From NCBI GenBank assembly GCA_013368315.1, contig JAACJM010000254.1:1-64000 (forward strand): 64,000 bases of DNA. The letters are read 5' to 3'. The stretch comes from Tetrapyrgos nigripes (taxonomy: Eukaryota; Basidiomycota; Agaricomycetes; Agaricales; Campanellaceae). Below, piece by piece: positions 45,840-57,369 of this stretch. Under the pieces are notes generated by a model that was not told the origin of the DNA, did no database searches, and saw only the letters and a program-made list of their open reading frames with translations. Each line of letters begins with the position of its first letter. Positions within the stretch are counted from its first letter, which is position 1. The position numbers and the translations under genes are program-made.

Positions 45840-47252
45840 AGCGGTTGTTAGTGGAGAAACAAAGTTGGGGAGGGAGGAGGGAAACAGCGCTACTTATGTC
45901 AAAGTCTCTCGGGTCTCTTTCCGAGTCGGAAAAGATTTAAGGTTTCCGAAATGTTGGAAAGCTAAGCGTTGCTTATGCGTGACAACAGCCATGATGAGCC
46001 CCGCGCGTCTTTGCCATAACGGTTCCATTCATCTCAAGCATGCATATTAACCCGATTGTATTTCCGAGCTTCTAGTCCCGTCAGGAGCTGCGTTACTTCA
46101 CTTGCCAACCGTCAACGCCATTTGTCTGGTCCCCTTGCCACGAGTTCAACACGAATCAGACCTTGAAGCTTGAAGTCTAGGATGTCGACTCCTTGTGACA
46201 GTTGGAGTAGCCTACAGGAACATGGTAGCGTAGATCTGAGTAGCTACGGCGTGAGGAAACCGAGTGTATCCTACGTTGGAACCCTAACCCTAGGCCTGAA
46301 CCCTGAACCCAACCCTCCGACTGCAAATGTCGCGAAACGCACAGATAGCAGGGAGGACTGTCAGTTTTGGACAGGAAGGCGATGAGAAAGAGTGAACTAG
46401 CTCTTCAAACAGGTGAGTAGCAGTCGTAGCCCAGATCTTTTCCACGGGTTCAAACTCCCACCCCTGTTCGTTGGCGCTCATTAGGCGCTCATCTGGAATC
46501 ACGGTCGAGACCCATCAAAGACCCATGACGTTGTTCACGGCTTCCTCGGACCAACGCGAGGCCTTTCTGTCGACAACCACAACGTCATGCAAACGTCATG
46601 CCAGCTGGCAGCGTGTCGACTCTCTCGTTTTCACTGCCAGCGTCGACAATGTCCACGCCCTATTCCTCCACTCCTCAAGCTTGCATTCGCATTGAGTACA
46701 AACCTCGAAATTCTTGTCTTCAAATCCTCTTTCGTTGTTTTAGCTCTCTTTTTCTCAGCAGCTGCAGCGTAGTCAATATAAGAGTAAAATTTTGGCTTTA
46801 TTGAACAGGCCTCGTAGCTTGCCACGCGAAGCGATGGCTTTTTACCCCAGTAACTACTACGTCGATTTTTTAACAGTGTCAGCCACAATAGTGACCTTCA
46901 TCTACTCTCCGGTTGTGTCCGAGTGGTTGTCATTGACTTTGAGCCTTTGAGCAGGGGGAGTGAAGATTCCGGAGGTTACGACTATTCCCGATCAACGGAG
47001 AAGCTTCGAAGTTCGAAGCCCTCGACCAAACAAACAAATGGGGCCAAATTAAATTTAAGACGTCGGTTGCCACGTTTCGCGCCAAATCCAAAAATAACAT
47101 TCTGGATTCCCCCTCCCCCCACGTCCAGACGCAAGTCGACCGACATCCTCTCATTCGTCTTCCTCCCAGTCTCGTTCCAGGAGGTTACTCACTCAGTCGG
47201 TTTACCACAATCCCCCCCACGCCTCCCCCTACGCCTCAAACTTCCCCTCAGC
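45840..47252. other. Divergent spacer, no supported gene
   Basis: Lies between the divergently read membrane gene and the DUF7729-like gene. It holds a short CCCTAACCCTA run at about 46280 (two telomere-like units only) and a TACGAGGCC-like repeat on the reverse strand at about 46810-46840. Confidence 0.4.
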
Positions 47253-49330
47253 ATGTACCTCCCGTACCTCTCTCACACGTATCGACCGTCTCGCGATGTA
47301 GAACCCGGATTCGGATTTAGGAAGACCTTTAGATTGGGAAGAGGTAATTTTGAGGGAGAGAGAGATGGAGGGAATGAAAGGGAGGGAGAGGAGTGCGAGG
47401 GAGGGTGGTAGTGACTCTGAGGTGGTTCATGGCAGGATGACAACAACGTAGAGAAGGAGAAGGAAAGCTGGTTTGTTAGCGAAGATTTGGGTGGACGGTC
47501 TAGTGAGTCCTTTTCTTATCAGACTATCATATTCGTACCTGACTTGTTCGTTTCTTAGAAATCGAAACAACGATGTTACTCTCTCCACCGACCTTACCCT
47601 CCGTCGTTTGGGTCCAAGGCTGTTTTACCTGAGGATGGCTACCTGTTCCCGTCTTCCGTTGACGCAGGTAGTACGGATACAAAGAAACGACGCTATCTAT
47701 GGCCGTCTTTTCTTATACCACTCGTACTCATCCTCATAGCAATGAGTACGAGGTGGGTATGCCATCCAGCCATGTTGCATTTAATTGTAGCCATTTCCTT
47801 CCCACTTCGTCTGCGTCAAATCCTTTTTCGTCTTCCCTATCAAACCAACCCGTCCCCGCAATCCCTTCCTCCACCTCTCCACCCGCACTACTGACATCCG
47901 TCCCCCAAGCCTGGGATCAATCCTCCATTCCATCAACCTTCTCTGTGCAAGGATGGTACAACTTCTTCCTCAACATGACCAACTCGGATTCTTTCTGTTC
48001 TTGTCGCTCGTTCGGAATGTTCCAAGCTTTTTCTGACTTGCCCGTTGACGCGCAGACCAATCTTACTCTGCTAAATGAGGTGCTGGGGGGAACATGTAAC
48101 CTACCTGGGCCGGATGGGTCAAATGATGAGGGCGCGAAGGACGAGTGTACAAATAGTTTGAGGGATTTGGTAGAGGAAATGATGGATAGCTGTCAGAAGG
48201 AGTGTAGAGAGAGGAATGGAATGAGATTGCTGTGCCGACTAGGGTTGGTGAGTGTCTTTTTCTTTCGCGTTTTTTTTTCTCTATTTCTCTATCTCTTCTG
48301 TCCTTTTTGTTTCTTTATTTCTTCTTCTTCGCGTTACATGACATATCCCTGACCCTTCGTTATCTATCCAGCTCTCCTCGCCTATCCCCCCCTCCTCTTC
48401 ACATCCTGCCTCCCACTATCCAATACAAACATGTACTGCTACGTCTCCTCTATCGCTCAAGGTGCCGCCGCCACATCCGACATTTATTTATACAGCCTTC
48501 CTCTAGGGGCCGGATTCCCCGATAGTGCAAAACCAAGCTGCGGGCCTTGTGAGAGAGATTTGTTGAAGACATATGAGGGGTGGTTCGATTCTACGGGTTC
48601 TGGTTCTGCTTCATCAGGTGAGTCACAACTCTAATTTCTCGTCGCCCCTCTCCCTTTCCCCACGCCATACCCATACCCATACCCATACCCATCCCTGTTC
48701 CCGCTCCCGTCGTTCTGACAGACGCACAGTCTTCACCTTTACATTATTCTTTTTCTTTCTTTTTCTTTTTTGCTAATAATTCTCATTCTTACGACAATGT
48801 AGATGCCTCTACTTCGGACCCCCAAGAAGACAATGACAATGACCCAACCCTCAGCCATCTGACACCCCGCTCTCGATGGGACTCAAAAAGACGTATGCGG
48901 ATGCAGTTGTGGAGGGGGTTTGTGGAGAAGGGTTCGTTGATAACTCTACGGGTTTGAGAGGAGCTGTCTCTTCGCAAAATAGCAGCGGTGTTATCCAACT
49001 CGGGGCGAAGGTTAGTGGTTGTTGTCGTTGGCCGGTTTGTGTGGTAGATGAGACGTGGAGAGGCGTAGAGGCATGGCGACATGGAGAGAAGGATTCGTGG
49101 GGACGGGAATTGATGAGGATGATTGTGGAGAGGGAACGTCTTTCGGATTTGGAATCTCCTCGGCATCTTGTTCATGGGTTGGGAAATGAGCCTAAAAGCG
49201 GGTTCAGGATTTGGTAGTGGGACGTTAGTGACGAATCTTGATGTGGTGGGCGTCCTGGGATTGGGACTGGTTCTAAGTACTATGTCTATGGTTCGGAATC
49301 ATACGCTGTCCCTTCCACCATCACTGGCTC
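47253..49330 (+). CDS. Membrane-anchored Cys-rich protein, DUF7729-like
   Basis: Likely ATG at 47253 (YLPYLSHTYRPSRDVEPGFG). After introns, the basic-then-hydrophobic stretch KKRRYLWPSFLIPLVLILIA (about 47670-47735) marks a single membrane anchor. The extracellular part starts with a Ser/Pro-rich stalk and contains WYNFFLNMTNSDSFCSCRSF, CTNSLRDLVEEMMDSCQKEC, CYVSSIAQGAAATSDIYLYS, SCGPCERDLLKTYEGWFD and YADAVVEGVCGEGFVDNST. This order of cysteines is like fungal DUF7729 proteins. A hydrophobic C-terminus (VVGVLGLGLVLSTMSMV) could be a GPI signal. Between 48800 and 48880 the coding frame changes without a visible intron, so the gene may carry a frameshift. An intron holds a CCATAC microsatellite. 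Its 3' flank is duplicated at 38797. Confidence 0.5.
48665..48691 (+). repeat. (CCATAC)n microsatellite
   Basis: About four CCATAC units within an intron of the DUF7729-like gene. Confidence 0.8.
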
Positions 49331-49345
49331 TGCAGTTGTTGTTTG

Positions 49346-50845
49346 GTGCGTGGTTTTTCCTCTTTCTTTTGACTCGGGATATATATATCCTAGTTGGATT
49401 CTTTCTTGGGTTTGCATTCTTCGTTTGTGCTTTACTTTGTGCACAATATAAATGAACAATATGGTGTTACCATATACTCACTGCTTTCAACATCCTTTCC
49501 TTCTTTGCCTTGCTTTCTATTCTCTTTTTGGGTTGAGCTCCTCTACATTGCCCTCATCGTTGATGGAGATTGCGTTACCTTCTCTTATACGTACCTGCCT
49601 ATTACAAAAGAGCCCAAGTCCAAGTCCAAGTCCTGGCCCGGATCTCCTTTCTCTTTCTCTCCTCTGCTCCTCCTCCAAGTCTGTTATCTCACTAACAGTT
49701 CCTTAGTCTACTTCAACTCGCTTATTTATCCACTCGTCGTTTACTAACACGACTTCTGAGCATGCCTTGGTGACCATCGTCACAGCGTCTCGGTTTGGGA
49801 CATATTTACCCAAAATTACTGCCGGAATCCTGATTTTTGGGCTGAAGTCAGACAGAATGACATTTGGGTCTATGAGATGACTCAAGAGTGTGGGGGCGTC
49901 GTAGAAATCCTATGTATATGTATGTACCTACATTCAAGCCCGTCACTTCTGCAAAAGCTTAATAAAAGGTCAATCATTCGCAAACTGCTTTGATTGACTT
50001 TTACTTATCAAACCTTTGCAGAAATAGTACCACCCCAAGTCTCTCATCACATGAAAGAGTAAGACAAACTTAAACAGGACCATCACCTAATAATGCTATG
50101 GATTTTTCTCGTTCGAGTTGCCTTTTAAATTTCTCGTAGTCTTAGTACTGGTGGAATTGTACGTGTCTCTAATGCTGCATGGTATGGTCCATTCTATCCA
50201 GTATCAGGTGTACCAGTGACCACGCAGGATAGTAGGAGTTGACTTGAATCTGACTCGTTATAATCAATAAATATATAAAGTACATATAAGGTTGCTTTAT
50301 GCCTGATCGTACATTGCAGGTGAGTCACGAGTATTGTAAGTATCAGTGGAATCATGATAAGCCTGCGACCGAACGGCCACAAATGCACTGACTAGTACTA
50401 ATGATTCTGATATGAATGGAAAGAATGTGGAAGTACGTACAGGTTTCTAAGTTCTTGCTTTAAACATATCGAATTCTGGCCTAGTACTCCCGTACACGCG
50501 CAAGTCCTACGATACGTACGACTCCGTAGTAGATACTGCGGAGGCAAATATGTACTATAAGGAAGGAAGGAGCACTTTAAAGCGAGAGTGCCGACTTCCG
50601 CGAATACCGGTGTACAACGACGAAAGCATACCTGCATTACTCTAAGACTCGGACTTCGAATCCTCCGCGCAAAAAAATATTTAATTCAATACCACAATTA
50701 CATAAAGTAGATAGAGAAAATTGAGAGAGAACCAGCTGCATAGATTGTGAATGACTCGAGTCTCATTGTCGAGAGTATCTAATTCAAAACCAAAGAACAA
50801 ATATCAGAAAACTTAAGAGAGGAAAGGATTGCAACAGAGTACGTT
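49346..50845 (+). repeat. Segmental duplication, copy 3 (uninterrupted)
   Basis: The longest collinear version of the duplicated unit: the 3' flank of the DUF7729-like gene, the spacer, and the membrane gene's 3' flank. It contains the empty site of E2. It breaks off at 50845, where a TTACGAGGCC repeat starts, so no membrane gene follows. Confidence 0.85.
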
Positions 50846-50890
50846 ACGAGGCCTTTAGCCGAGTTAACTTATGTCGTCTTCGCAACTTTT
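50846..50890 (+). repeat. TTACGAGGCC-family repeat end at a duplication breakpoint
   Basis: TTACGAGGCCTTTAGCCGAG, then TTAACTTATGTCGTCTTCGC. It is closely similar to 13177-13220 and begins where copy 3 stops. Confidence 0.6.
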
Positions 50891-52394
50891 CCACGCCTGC
50901 AGTTTCTATTGCCGGCCACTGCCATAGCCGACACCCGGATGATCAGTCTTCGCTGCCCTACGTCTTCCTTCCATCGCACTTCTAGCTATTTCTCCTTCCC
51001 CCTTTTGTATACCTCTACAAGTCCGGGCAGCTCCATGGGCAAGCGCCCTTGACCGCCAGAGCCATCAAAGATCTGACAGCTCACCAACAGCTCACCGCAA
51101 CACATGTATAGTGCAGGCCCGTTTACTGGCAAATTGGCGTCTAGGATAGACGGAATGGCTCCAGAGCACAAATTATACGGTGCTGACAGTGCGTAAATAC
51201 TTTCTTTCACTTAGGATTGAGTAACGCTGACACACTTCTCATCTCTACCTTGATTTCTGTCTTAGATCCCAACAGGCCTTCAATTTCAACGTGGTTCGTT
51301 CCAACCTTGGTTCTGGTCCACTCATTTCGGTGTTAAGGCAAGAACTGGGCATTGAGCAGAAGAACGAGGTGTGATACGGTGTTTGATATATTTACAATCG
51401 TCCTTAGTTTTGCTGTCCAATGTATCTCTCTTCCACTTTGTGTTTTGTACGTGCTCTTACTCAAGACTCTACAGACGTTGTGATATATATAAGTTTACAC
51501 TATTTTATCAGGGTTGTAACACGCACGCACTGGGACGTGTTGAGCGCTCGGATGTACTTGTTCCTAGCCATCAGTGTAGCCGCCTTATATTTGAAACTCC
51601 CCGTAGCTGCTGTCGTCGTGTACACCCCGCATAAATGCTTTATTCACCCCGTCAGTCGTCCAGCATACATTTTTCTTATACTGGGCTTCGTGATACATAC
51701 TTGGTCTTGTAACTTGGCTGCGCAGCATTCCGTATGTGCGTACTTTGAATGGGCTTTCATAAGGGTGGCATCATCGAGATTTTTATTCAGTGTGTATCCT
51801 TGCGACGAGTTTTTGAATATGTAGTTTTGTAAATCCTCCGACCTTGTATATCACCTTTCAGATCTACAATCCAGATCTTCCGATCGGAGATCCTAACATT
51901 CACCTTCGCCCATATAGCTGTCCCGGGGCTGATACTACTGCTACTCTGTTCACTTTTCCTCGTTCATGGACTCATTCTACAATTTCCAACAAGCAAGTAA
52001 GTCTACTCACCCTGAACTTTTCTCTACATATTTTCTAATCATTTTCTGCCATTCAGAGCACCTCCTTGACACTGTCCAAGCCGAACGAAATAAAATGTAC
52101 CTCAAACAGTCGAGATCGTTGACAGTTGATAAGGTACGTTCTCTACGCCTCTTCTCATCGGCGTTGCTCACGTGGATTCCTGAAAGAACAATGACCTTGA
52201 GATACGACTTTACTCAAGCCCTCATTCCTATCGCGTCACAAACCGTGAAGATTACGAATACTCTAATTCACCATTCGAGGAGACTATTTTTCGCCTACAA
52301 GGTGTCGTATACGAGCGCGAATTGCCTCCCATGACGGCAAGCAGGTGCATGCTTTTTAATGGCTTCTCACTTACTAGTTAACTGATATCTTACC
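50891..52394. other. No firmly supported gene
   Basis: A reverse frame at 50986-51210 (NLCSGAIPSILDANLPVNGP) and forward frames at 51844-52334 (YNPDLPIGDPNIHLRPYSCP) look partly protein-like. The latter may be the 5' part of the decayed gene that follows, but no consistent exon chain was found. Confidence 0.35.
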
Positions 52395-53227
52395 ACAGTA
52401 GAGCGTATGCGAAGAAGCAAGCCCCGTACCTCCGTCAGCACATCGGAATCGTAGGACTGGGTCTTCCATATATGTCTACTTCAGTGGATCAGATCTATCA
52501 AATTTACTCCAAGTTCGAGCGTTCTCTGAATGATCAAAGCCTCAACCCATGGACTGCAGACGACTCATTCGGTCCTGGCCACCTCGGTATCACTGCAAAC
52601 TGCCGCTACTTCACAGTTGGTTCCACCGCGTCCACAAAGCAATCCATACCATTCCAGAGTGGCTTCGATCCGGACGGTGTTCTTCAGTCACTCGTCACAA
52701 GCACAGTGAGACACACAGAGGATAATGCAGTGCTTTACATGAAGGCTTTGAAGTCGACTCCAAATTCAAAGTGGCGGTACTACATCTACATTTCGTTTTC
52801 TGATTGACAATTATTTTGACTTGTCTACTGCCGCAGGTACAGCGAGATTTCACCCACTGATATCTCGATTGGTGATCTTGTCGAGATACAATTTACAGTG
52901 ATGGCCATTCGATAGCGGGATAGTTCATACAAGATGGTCCTGATTCTGAGGTTGATTGCGTTGTTGGATGATTCCGTTTCGACCGTTCATACTCATTCAT
53001 ACCTTTTTGAGTGATACTTATGCTTATTTTGACCAGGCTGCATCTATTGCGCGAAACCGTACACTCTCTTCGACGAAAAAGGTACCCGTTGCGTCGCGGA
53101 GCCTTTTGAAGTGTGTTAAATATGAAGACAGTTCTGACGAAGAAGATGTTTGTGAGCACCAGCAAGTGCGCAGAGATATGGCCCGACTCAGACTTGATGA
53201 GTGCGACGATAGAAGACCCCAGTAGCC
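52395..53227 (+). pseudogene. Agaricomycete-type hypothetical protein with in-frame stop
   Basis: The forward frame reads AYAKKQAPYLRQHIGIVGLG, YQIYSKFERSLNDQSLNPWT, GPGHLGITANCRYFTVGSTA and RHTEDNAVLYMKALKS. An intron at about 52785-52838 follows, then YSEISPTDISIGDLVEIQFT and VMAIR. There a TAG (52913-52915) interrupts before MVLILRLIALLDDSV. A further exon at 53037-53225 ends in a charged tail (KYEDSSDEEDVCEHQQVRRD). The block order matches an uncharacterised protein type I recall from many mushroom genomes, where the region equivalent to the TAG is open. So this copy is probably dead. Function unknown. Confidence 0.5.
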
Positions 53228-53435
53228 ACAGCATAGAATCACAGTACATAATTACATTGTCGAAGTTTTTGGAATTACATCATTGATTATGTTTGCCACA
53301 TGACAACTTCAAAAATTTTTTTGAGTGACGCAGATTGGCCTGACCACAACCCTCATGATACACCGATGCTGTGGGTGATAATCATGGGCAAATCTATCAA
53401 AAAAACTTTACACACATCACACTCATGTCAAAATA

Positions 53436-53705
53436 CGCTTCTCCTCCATTCCTTCAGGCGCGTTCTCCTGATTCGGTTACAATCACATAGGGAGACGATA
53501 GACCCTATCTGCGCTTAGTGAAAATTCTTTGTCACTTATCCAACCCATGTCATCAGGCCCTGGCCATCAAGCTTCTTCCTCCATTCCTTCAGGCGCGTTA
53601 TACTGATTTGGTTACAATCACATAGGGAGACAATTGACCCTATCTACGCTTAGTGAAAATTTTTTGTCACTTATTCATCCCATGTCATCGGGCCCTGGCC
53701 ATCAA
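53436..53705 (+). repeat. Tandem duplication, two copies of 135 bp
   Basis: CCTCCATTCCTTCAGGCGCG occurs at 53443 and again at 53578. The two units are about 95% alike and each ends GGCCATCAAGCTTCT. Confidence 0.85.
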
Positions 53706-54067
53706 GCTTCTCTTCTTGGAATGGAGACACCTCCTTTCTGATCACGCATACTAGAAGCTCTCTCATATCAGAGCGGGCTTCAAATTCTTGGGAACATATG
53801 GAGTGTACAAATCCCGACAGATTTCTCGGGGATTTTCTACATTCCAGTGTCGTTTCCAATTCATTCTCAATTTGCGTGTTGGTCGCTCACTAAAAGTTGA
53901 CTAACGTCAACCAGCTGTGGAATAGTACACGCACAATTTCCATCTTTGTAGGTCAATGTGATGGTTGCAATGATGAGGTTCTCACTCCTCTCGATCTCAG
54001 TTTTTATTCTTGCATCCGCATAAATACTAAAACTGTCTCTGTGCTTTCCTCAGCACCTCCCTAACTC

Positions 54068-54880
54068 ATGTCTCATACGCCAAAGGCTGCCAAGAAACCT
54101 TGTCCTGAGAGTTTCGACGTCCCCGACTCGGAAGACGATGCTCGCACTCCTCGCCGTTCACCACGAAAGTAAGTCTTAGCCTGGATGTTAGGGTCTATTA
54201 TACTCATGCGGAACTCTAGGCGATTGAGAGCACTGTCTTCCCTCCCGACACCAGTCCCAGCCACCCCAAAACGGGCGCGAGCAGCGACTAAGCCTCCCGA
54301 CGCTCCGAAACGAGGAAAAAGGTAATAGCTAATTTTTCTCATTCGCTACTGTGGTTTGTTTAATGTCTCTTATAGCCATGCGAAAGCTTCTGTCGAGGCT
54401 ACTACCCAGTACGACATTTCAGGTATCCGCAGGCCGTGCCGTTCATTGATCCCAAACCTGTTAATGTAGGCCTCTCTCAAACCTTTCAGTCACGCCAACA
54501 TTGTATGTACTGGAATGTACATGATCAACTCTCGACTAACCAGTATTGATTTTTCTAGACTTGCCCAACACCTGCCTCCTAGATTTGGTCCGAGGTAAGT
54601 ACTATTTGCTACTCCTTTCAAGCCTGTTTCTTAGTCTGCTTGACGGTTTCTCTACAGCGTAATGGACGGGTAAGTGCAGGCTTCACGACTCGCTATGCTA
54701 CTAGGCTTATACTCTCAGTCTAAACTACAGTTACCCGGACTTGTCTCCAGCATTCCAGTATGCCCCACCCAGCTACAACGGATTGTGCGTATGATTGATA
54801 TATTTTCTAGTTTGATCTCATCGCAACTTAGCGTACCGTATACCTATACTTTCACTGCCGACACTGCTCATGCTCCTCTC
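54068..54880 (+). pseudogene. Host gene, 5' part, split by element E3
   Basis: ATG at 54068 (MSHTPKAAKKPCPESFDVPD). Very short exons are separated by small introns. The N-terminus is basic and Ser/Pro rich with nuclear-signal-like patches (RTPRRSPRKRLRALSS, TPKRARAATKPPDAPKRGKS). The last exon before the insertion ends TYTFTADTAHAPL at 54880. The frame continues without a gap at 61264 (ATDTPSSSSTLPTSNATEED) when E3 and one CCTCTC copy are left out of account. Family unknown; a nuclear role is suggested only by composition. Confidence 0.6.
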
Positions 54881-55015
54881 TATGAGCCGCCGATTGGGAA
54901 AGTATTTAATTATACCTTCGCGCACAATGTCCGACCTTCGCACGGAATACTTGACCTTCGCACAGAATACTTGACCTTCGCGCATAATGCATGACCTTCG
55001 CACACATTGATGTCT
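54881..55015 (+). repeat. E3 left TIR with subterminal array
   Basis: About four units of the form GACCTTCGC(A/G)C(A/G)(G/C)AATACTT follow the terminal segment. Confidence 0.85.
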
Positions 55016-55362
55016 GACCTTTGCGTTGATGTTAGACTTGCATATTTGAATATCTATACTTATTCTCTCTAGATTTGAGGGCTAAAAGCCCGTTCCAGCT
55101 GTATTCAGCGTTGATTCAGCCAACCCTAACCAAGTGAACACTCGATATAGATTGCTGATAGATTGCTGAAAGATGCGGCAAAGAATATTTGGAGGATTTA
55201 GATAAGTGATGGTGTAAGTACGTTGAGTAGATATACTAGTAACAGAGTCTGTGAATTAATGAGGCATTAAGATGAATGATAATTAGAAAGAGACCATGTA
55301 AGTAAACGAGTGCAAGGAGTGGCTAGATATAGTGAACGAAAATTAATAGTGTGAACTAGAGA

Positions 55363-57160
55363 CTAAAATACGAGAGTCCAGTATGAAATTACCAAGAATA
55401 CCAAGTCAAGCTCGGACCAAAGCCAGTCATTTGCGGAAGACCAGACATGTTGGGAATGCTGTTCCATCTGAGGGTCATGCTGATAGACGTCGTCAGCCGC
55501 CTCGCTCGCTGAATTGACCTCATCAGGCAGATCAGGGGCTGTGTTGTCAGGAACGGCCTCACTCAGGCTCTTACCGTCGTCGTCATCAACTTCGATGACA
55601 TCTATAAGTAAAGGCAACAGCGATCAGTAACAATCTGAGGAATATAGATTTGCAACCTACCATTATTGGATTGACGTGATGTTGAATTGGGTTCTGCATC
55701 ACTGTCCAAGCTAGTAGCAGTGCTGAGACGTGCTGAAGCTATGGGGAGATCCTTGTCAGCGTCTATGGTCTCAAAGGAAAGTGGCTGGGGACCTACCACG
55801 TGTCAAACGACGACGCTTTGTTGGTCGCTCTGACTCTACTTCAGCATTCTCACCCTCCTCATCGCTAACAGCATGATAGCGGCGCTTCTTGATTGGTATG
55901 AGGGCTTGGGTGTTGGGATCGTCGGAATCTTCAATACTGCCGCCATCACAAGACTCATCACCACTAGCTTCTTCATCGCCAGAGTCGCTGAAGTCGTCAT
56001 CGCCGGATTGGGAGTTGTCTCCAAGCTTCCACGAGCTCAAGATCTTCTTAGGGATAGGTGATATCGTTGCTGGAAAAAAAAAAATGGTGTTAAAATAGTG
56101 AATTAACGACAATAGCATGCAGACTATAATAATGACTCACCAATCACAAGAACACTGTCAATAAATGCCTCACGCGAGGTCCGACTACGCTCATGAACAT
56201 CCTTGCCGGTCAAATCACCGTCGTCAGGCATAATGACAAATTCTCCCTTGTTGCGTGTGCAGACAAAGAAGGATGGGGTCTCTCCAGTAGTCTCGAGGTA
56301 GGTGAATACATCAGGAAAGTGTTCCTCGTAAGTGGCAAGAAGCTCGTCTTGCTGCATGTCCTTGCGAAAGCCAAAGCCGTCGTGACTTGTCTTGACGAGA
56401 CCACGTCGTGTTAAGGCAGCGAGAGAAGCCTTGGAGGGCGTCTTGCGCCATACAACATCAGACACCATCGTTGATGGCCGAATAAGCGGGTGGCGATCCC
56501 GATGAGTCTTTGATGCCTGTATAAGAGAAATATATCAGCGAAAGCAGCTTTAAAAACTACAAAATCTGAGACATGCCTTCACAAGGCCCACAGGTATCGT
56601 CATGAGTGTCCTGACCTTGAATTGGTTGAAACGGGGTGCTTTAGCCTTGAGAAAGAATGAGAGATGTTAGGTATGTGTTCTTTGTAGTCAGTGTTAAACT
56701 CACAGGGGTTGTGGACGTGGATTTCTTTGAAGGCCCTTGCTGCTTCGAGCCACTGCTCCGAGTCTTGCCCTTGAGCCCTTTACTTGTCTCTTTAATGGCA
56801 GTTGCAAGCATTTCGTTGTCATTGGTGGTCGAGACCGGTGGGGTTGAGCTGACGAGGAGATCAACCATCTCACGATGGGAACGGCCGTTGAGATGGCAAA
56901 AAGCCTCCATGCTAGGTCCAGCAGTAGGTACATCATCGTCGGAGTCTTCAATCAGATCTGCAACAGATTGGGATGTTGGGTTGTCGTGTTGGATGCGCAG
57001 GATGGAGGGGACTTCTTCTTCAGATGTAGAATCTGCAGCTTGGTGGCGTGAAGAACCTGGCAAATGTGAAGTGGTAGGGCGTCGTGTTCAAGGTTTCCGA
57101 TGGTTGGTGTTTCGAGGTTTATTGGTTTTCTTTCGTCGTTTGTACATGAAAGGAACGTGA
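55363..57160 (-). CDS. E3 gene A: acidic, nuclear-like protein, unknown
   Basis: Reverse-strand multi-exon gene. Pieces in order: GSSRHQAADSTSEEEVPSIL and DLIEDSDDDVPTAGPSMEAF (57060-56930), AKAPRFNQFKVRTLMTIPVG (about 56640-56580), ASKTHRDRHPLIRPSTMVSD through FGFRKDMQQDELLATYEEHF and GEFVIMPDDGDLTGKDVHER (56510-56150). Then come an acidic stretch (DNSQSGDDDFSDSGDEEASG) and a basic bipartite-type signal (ERPTKRRRLTRG) at about 55810, and more acidic exons to about 55363. Introns are GT-AG. The start codon is uncertain: an ATG at about 57148 (YKRRKKTNKPRNTNH) would need a further intron. The mix of acidic and KRRR segments suggests a chromatin- or DNA-associated accessory protein; this is inference. 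Confidence 0.55.
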
Positions 57161-57369
57161 TGGTGGTTGAGAAAAGAAATGCGACCGTGTCAGACCACAA
57201 ATCAGGTCGCTCAAGTTCCGTCCGTTACTCTTCACATTTTGAGCTTCTTTCAATATAATGTGATGTGATATTCCGCTTCAAATGTCCAATAGAAAGTTCT
57301 ATTATTAGCAAGCTCTCATCGAGAATATTCTAGCAAGTACAACTACTACAAAGAATGCAGGGGGCGACA

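Noticed and set aside
46278..46320. Telomere-type CCCTAA repeat
   Set aside because: Only two exact units followed by diverged CCTGAACCC words; too short for an interstitial telomere.
46915..47020. tRNA-Ser-like sequence (TCCGAGTGGTTG... and later GTTCGA)
   Set aside because: The acceptor stem does not pair and the anticodon arm cannot be folded; a chance resemblance.
50986..51210. Possible hydrophobin or dehydrogenase tail (C...CC...C pattern)
   Set aside because: Only four cysteines, no signal peptide, and the frame cannot be extended; not enough for any family.
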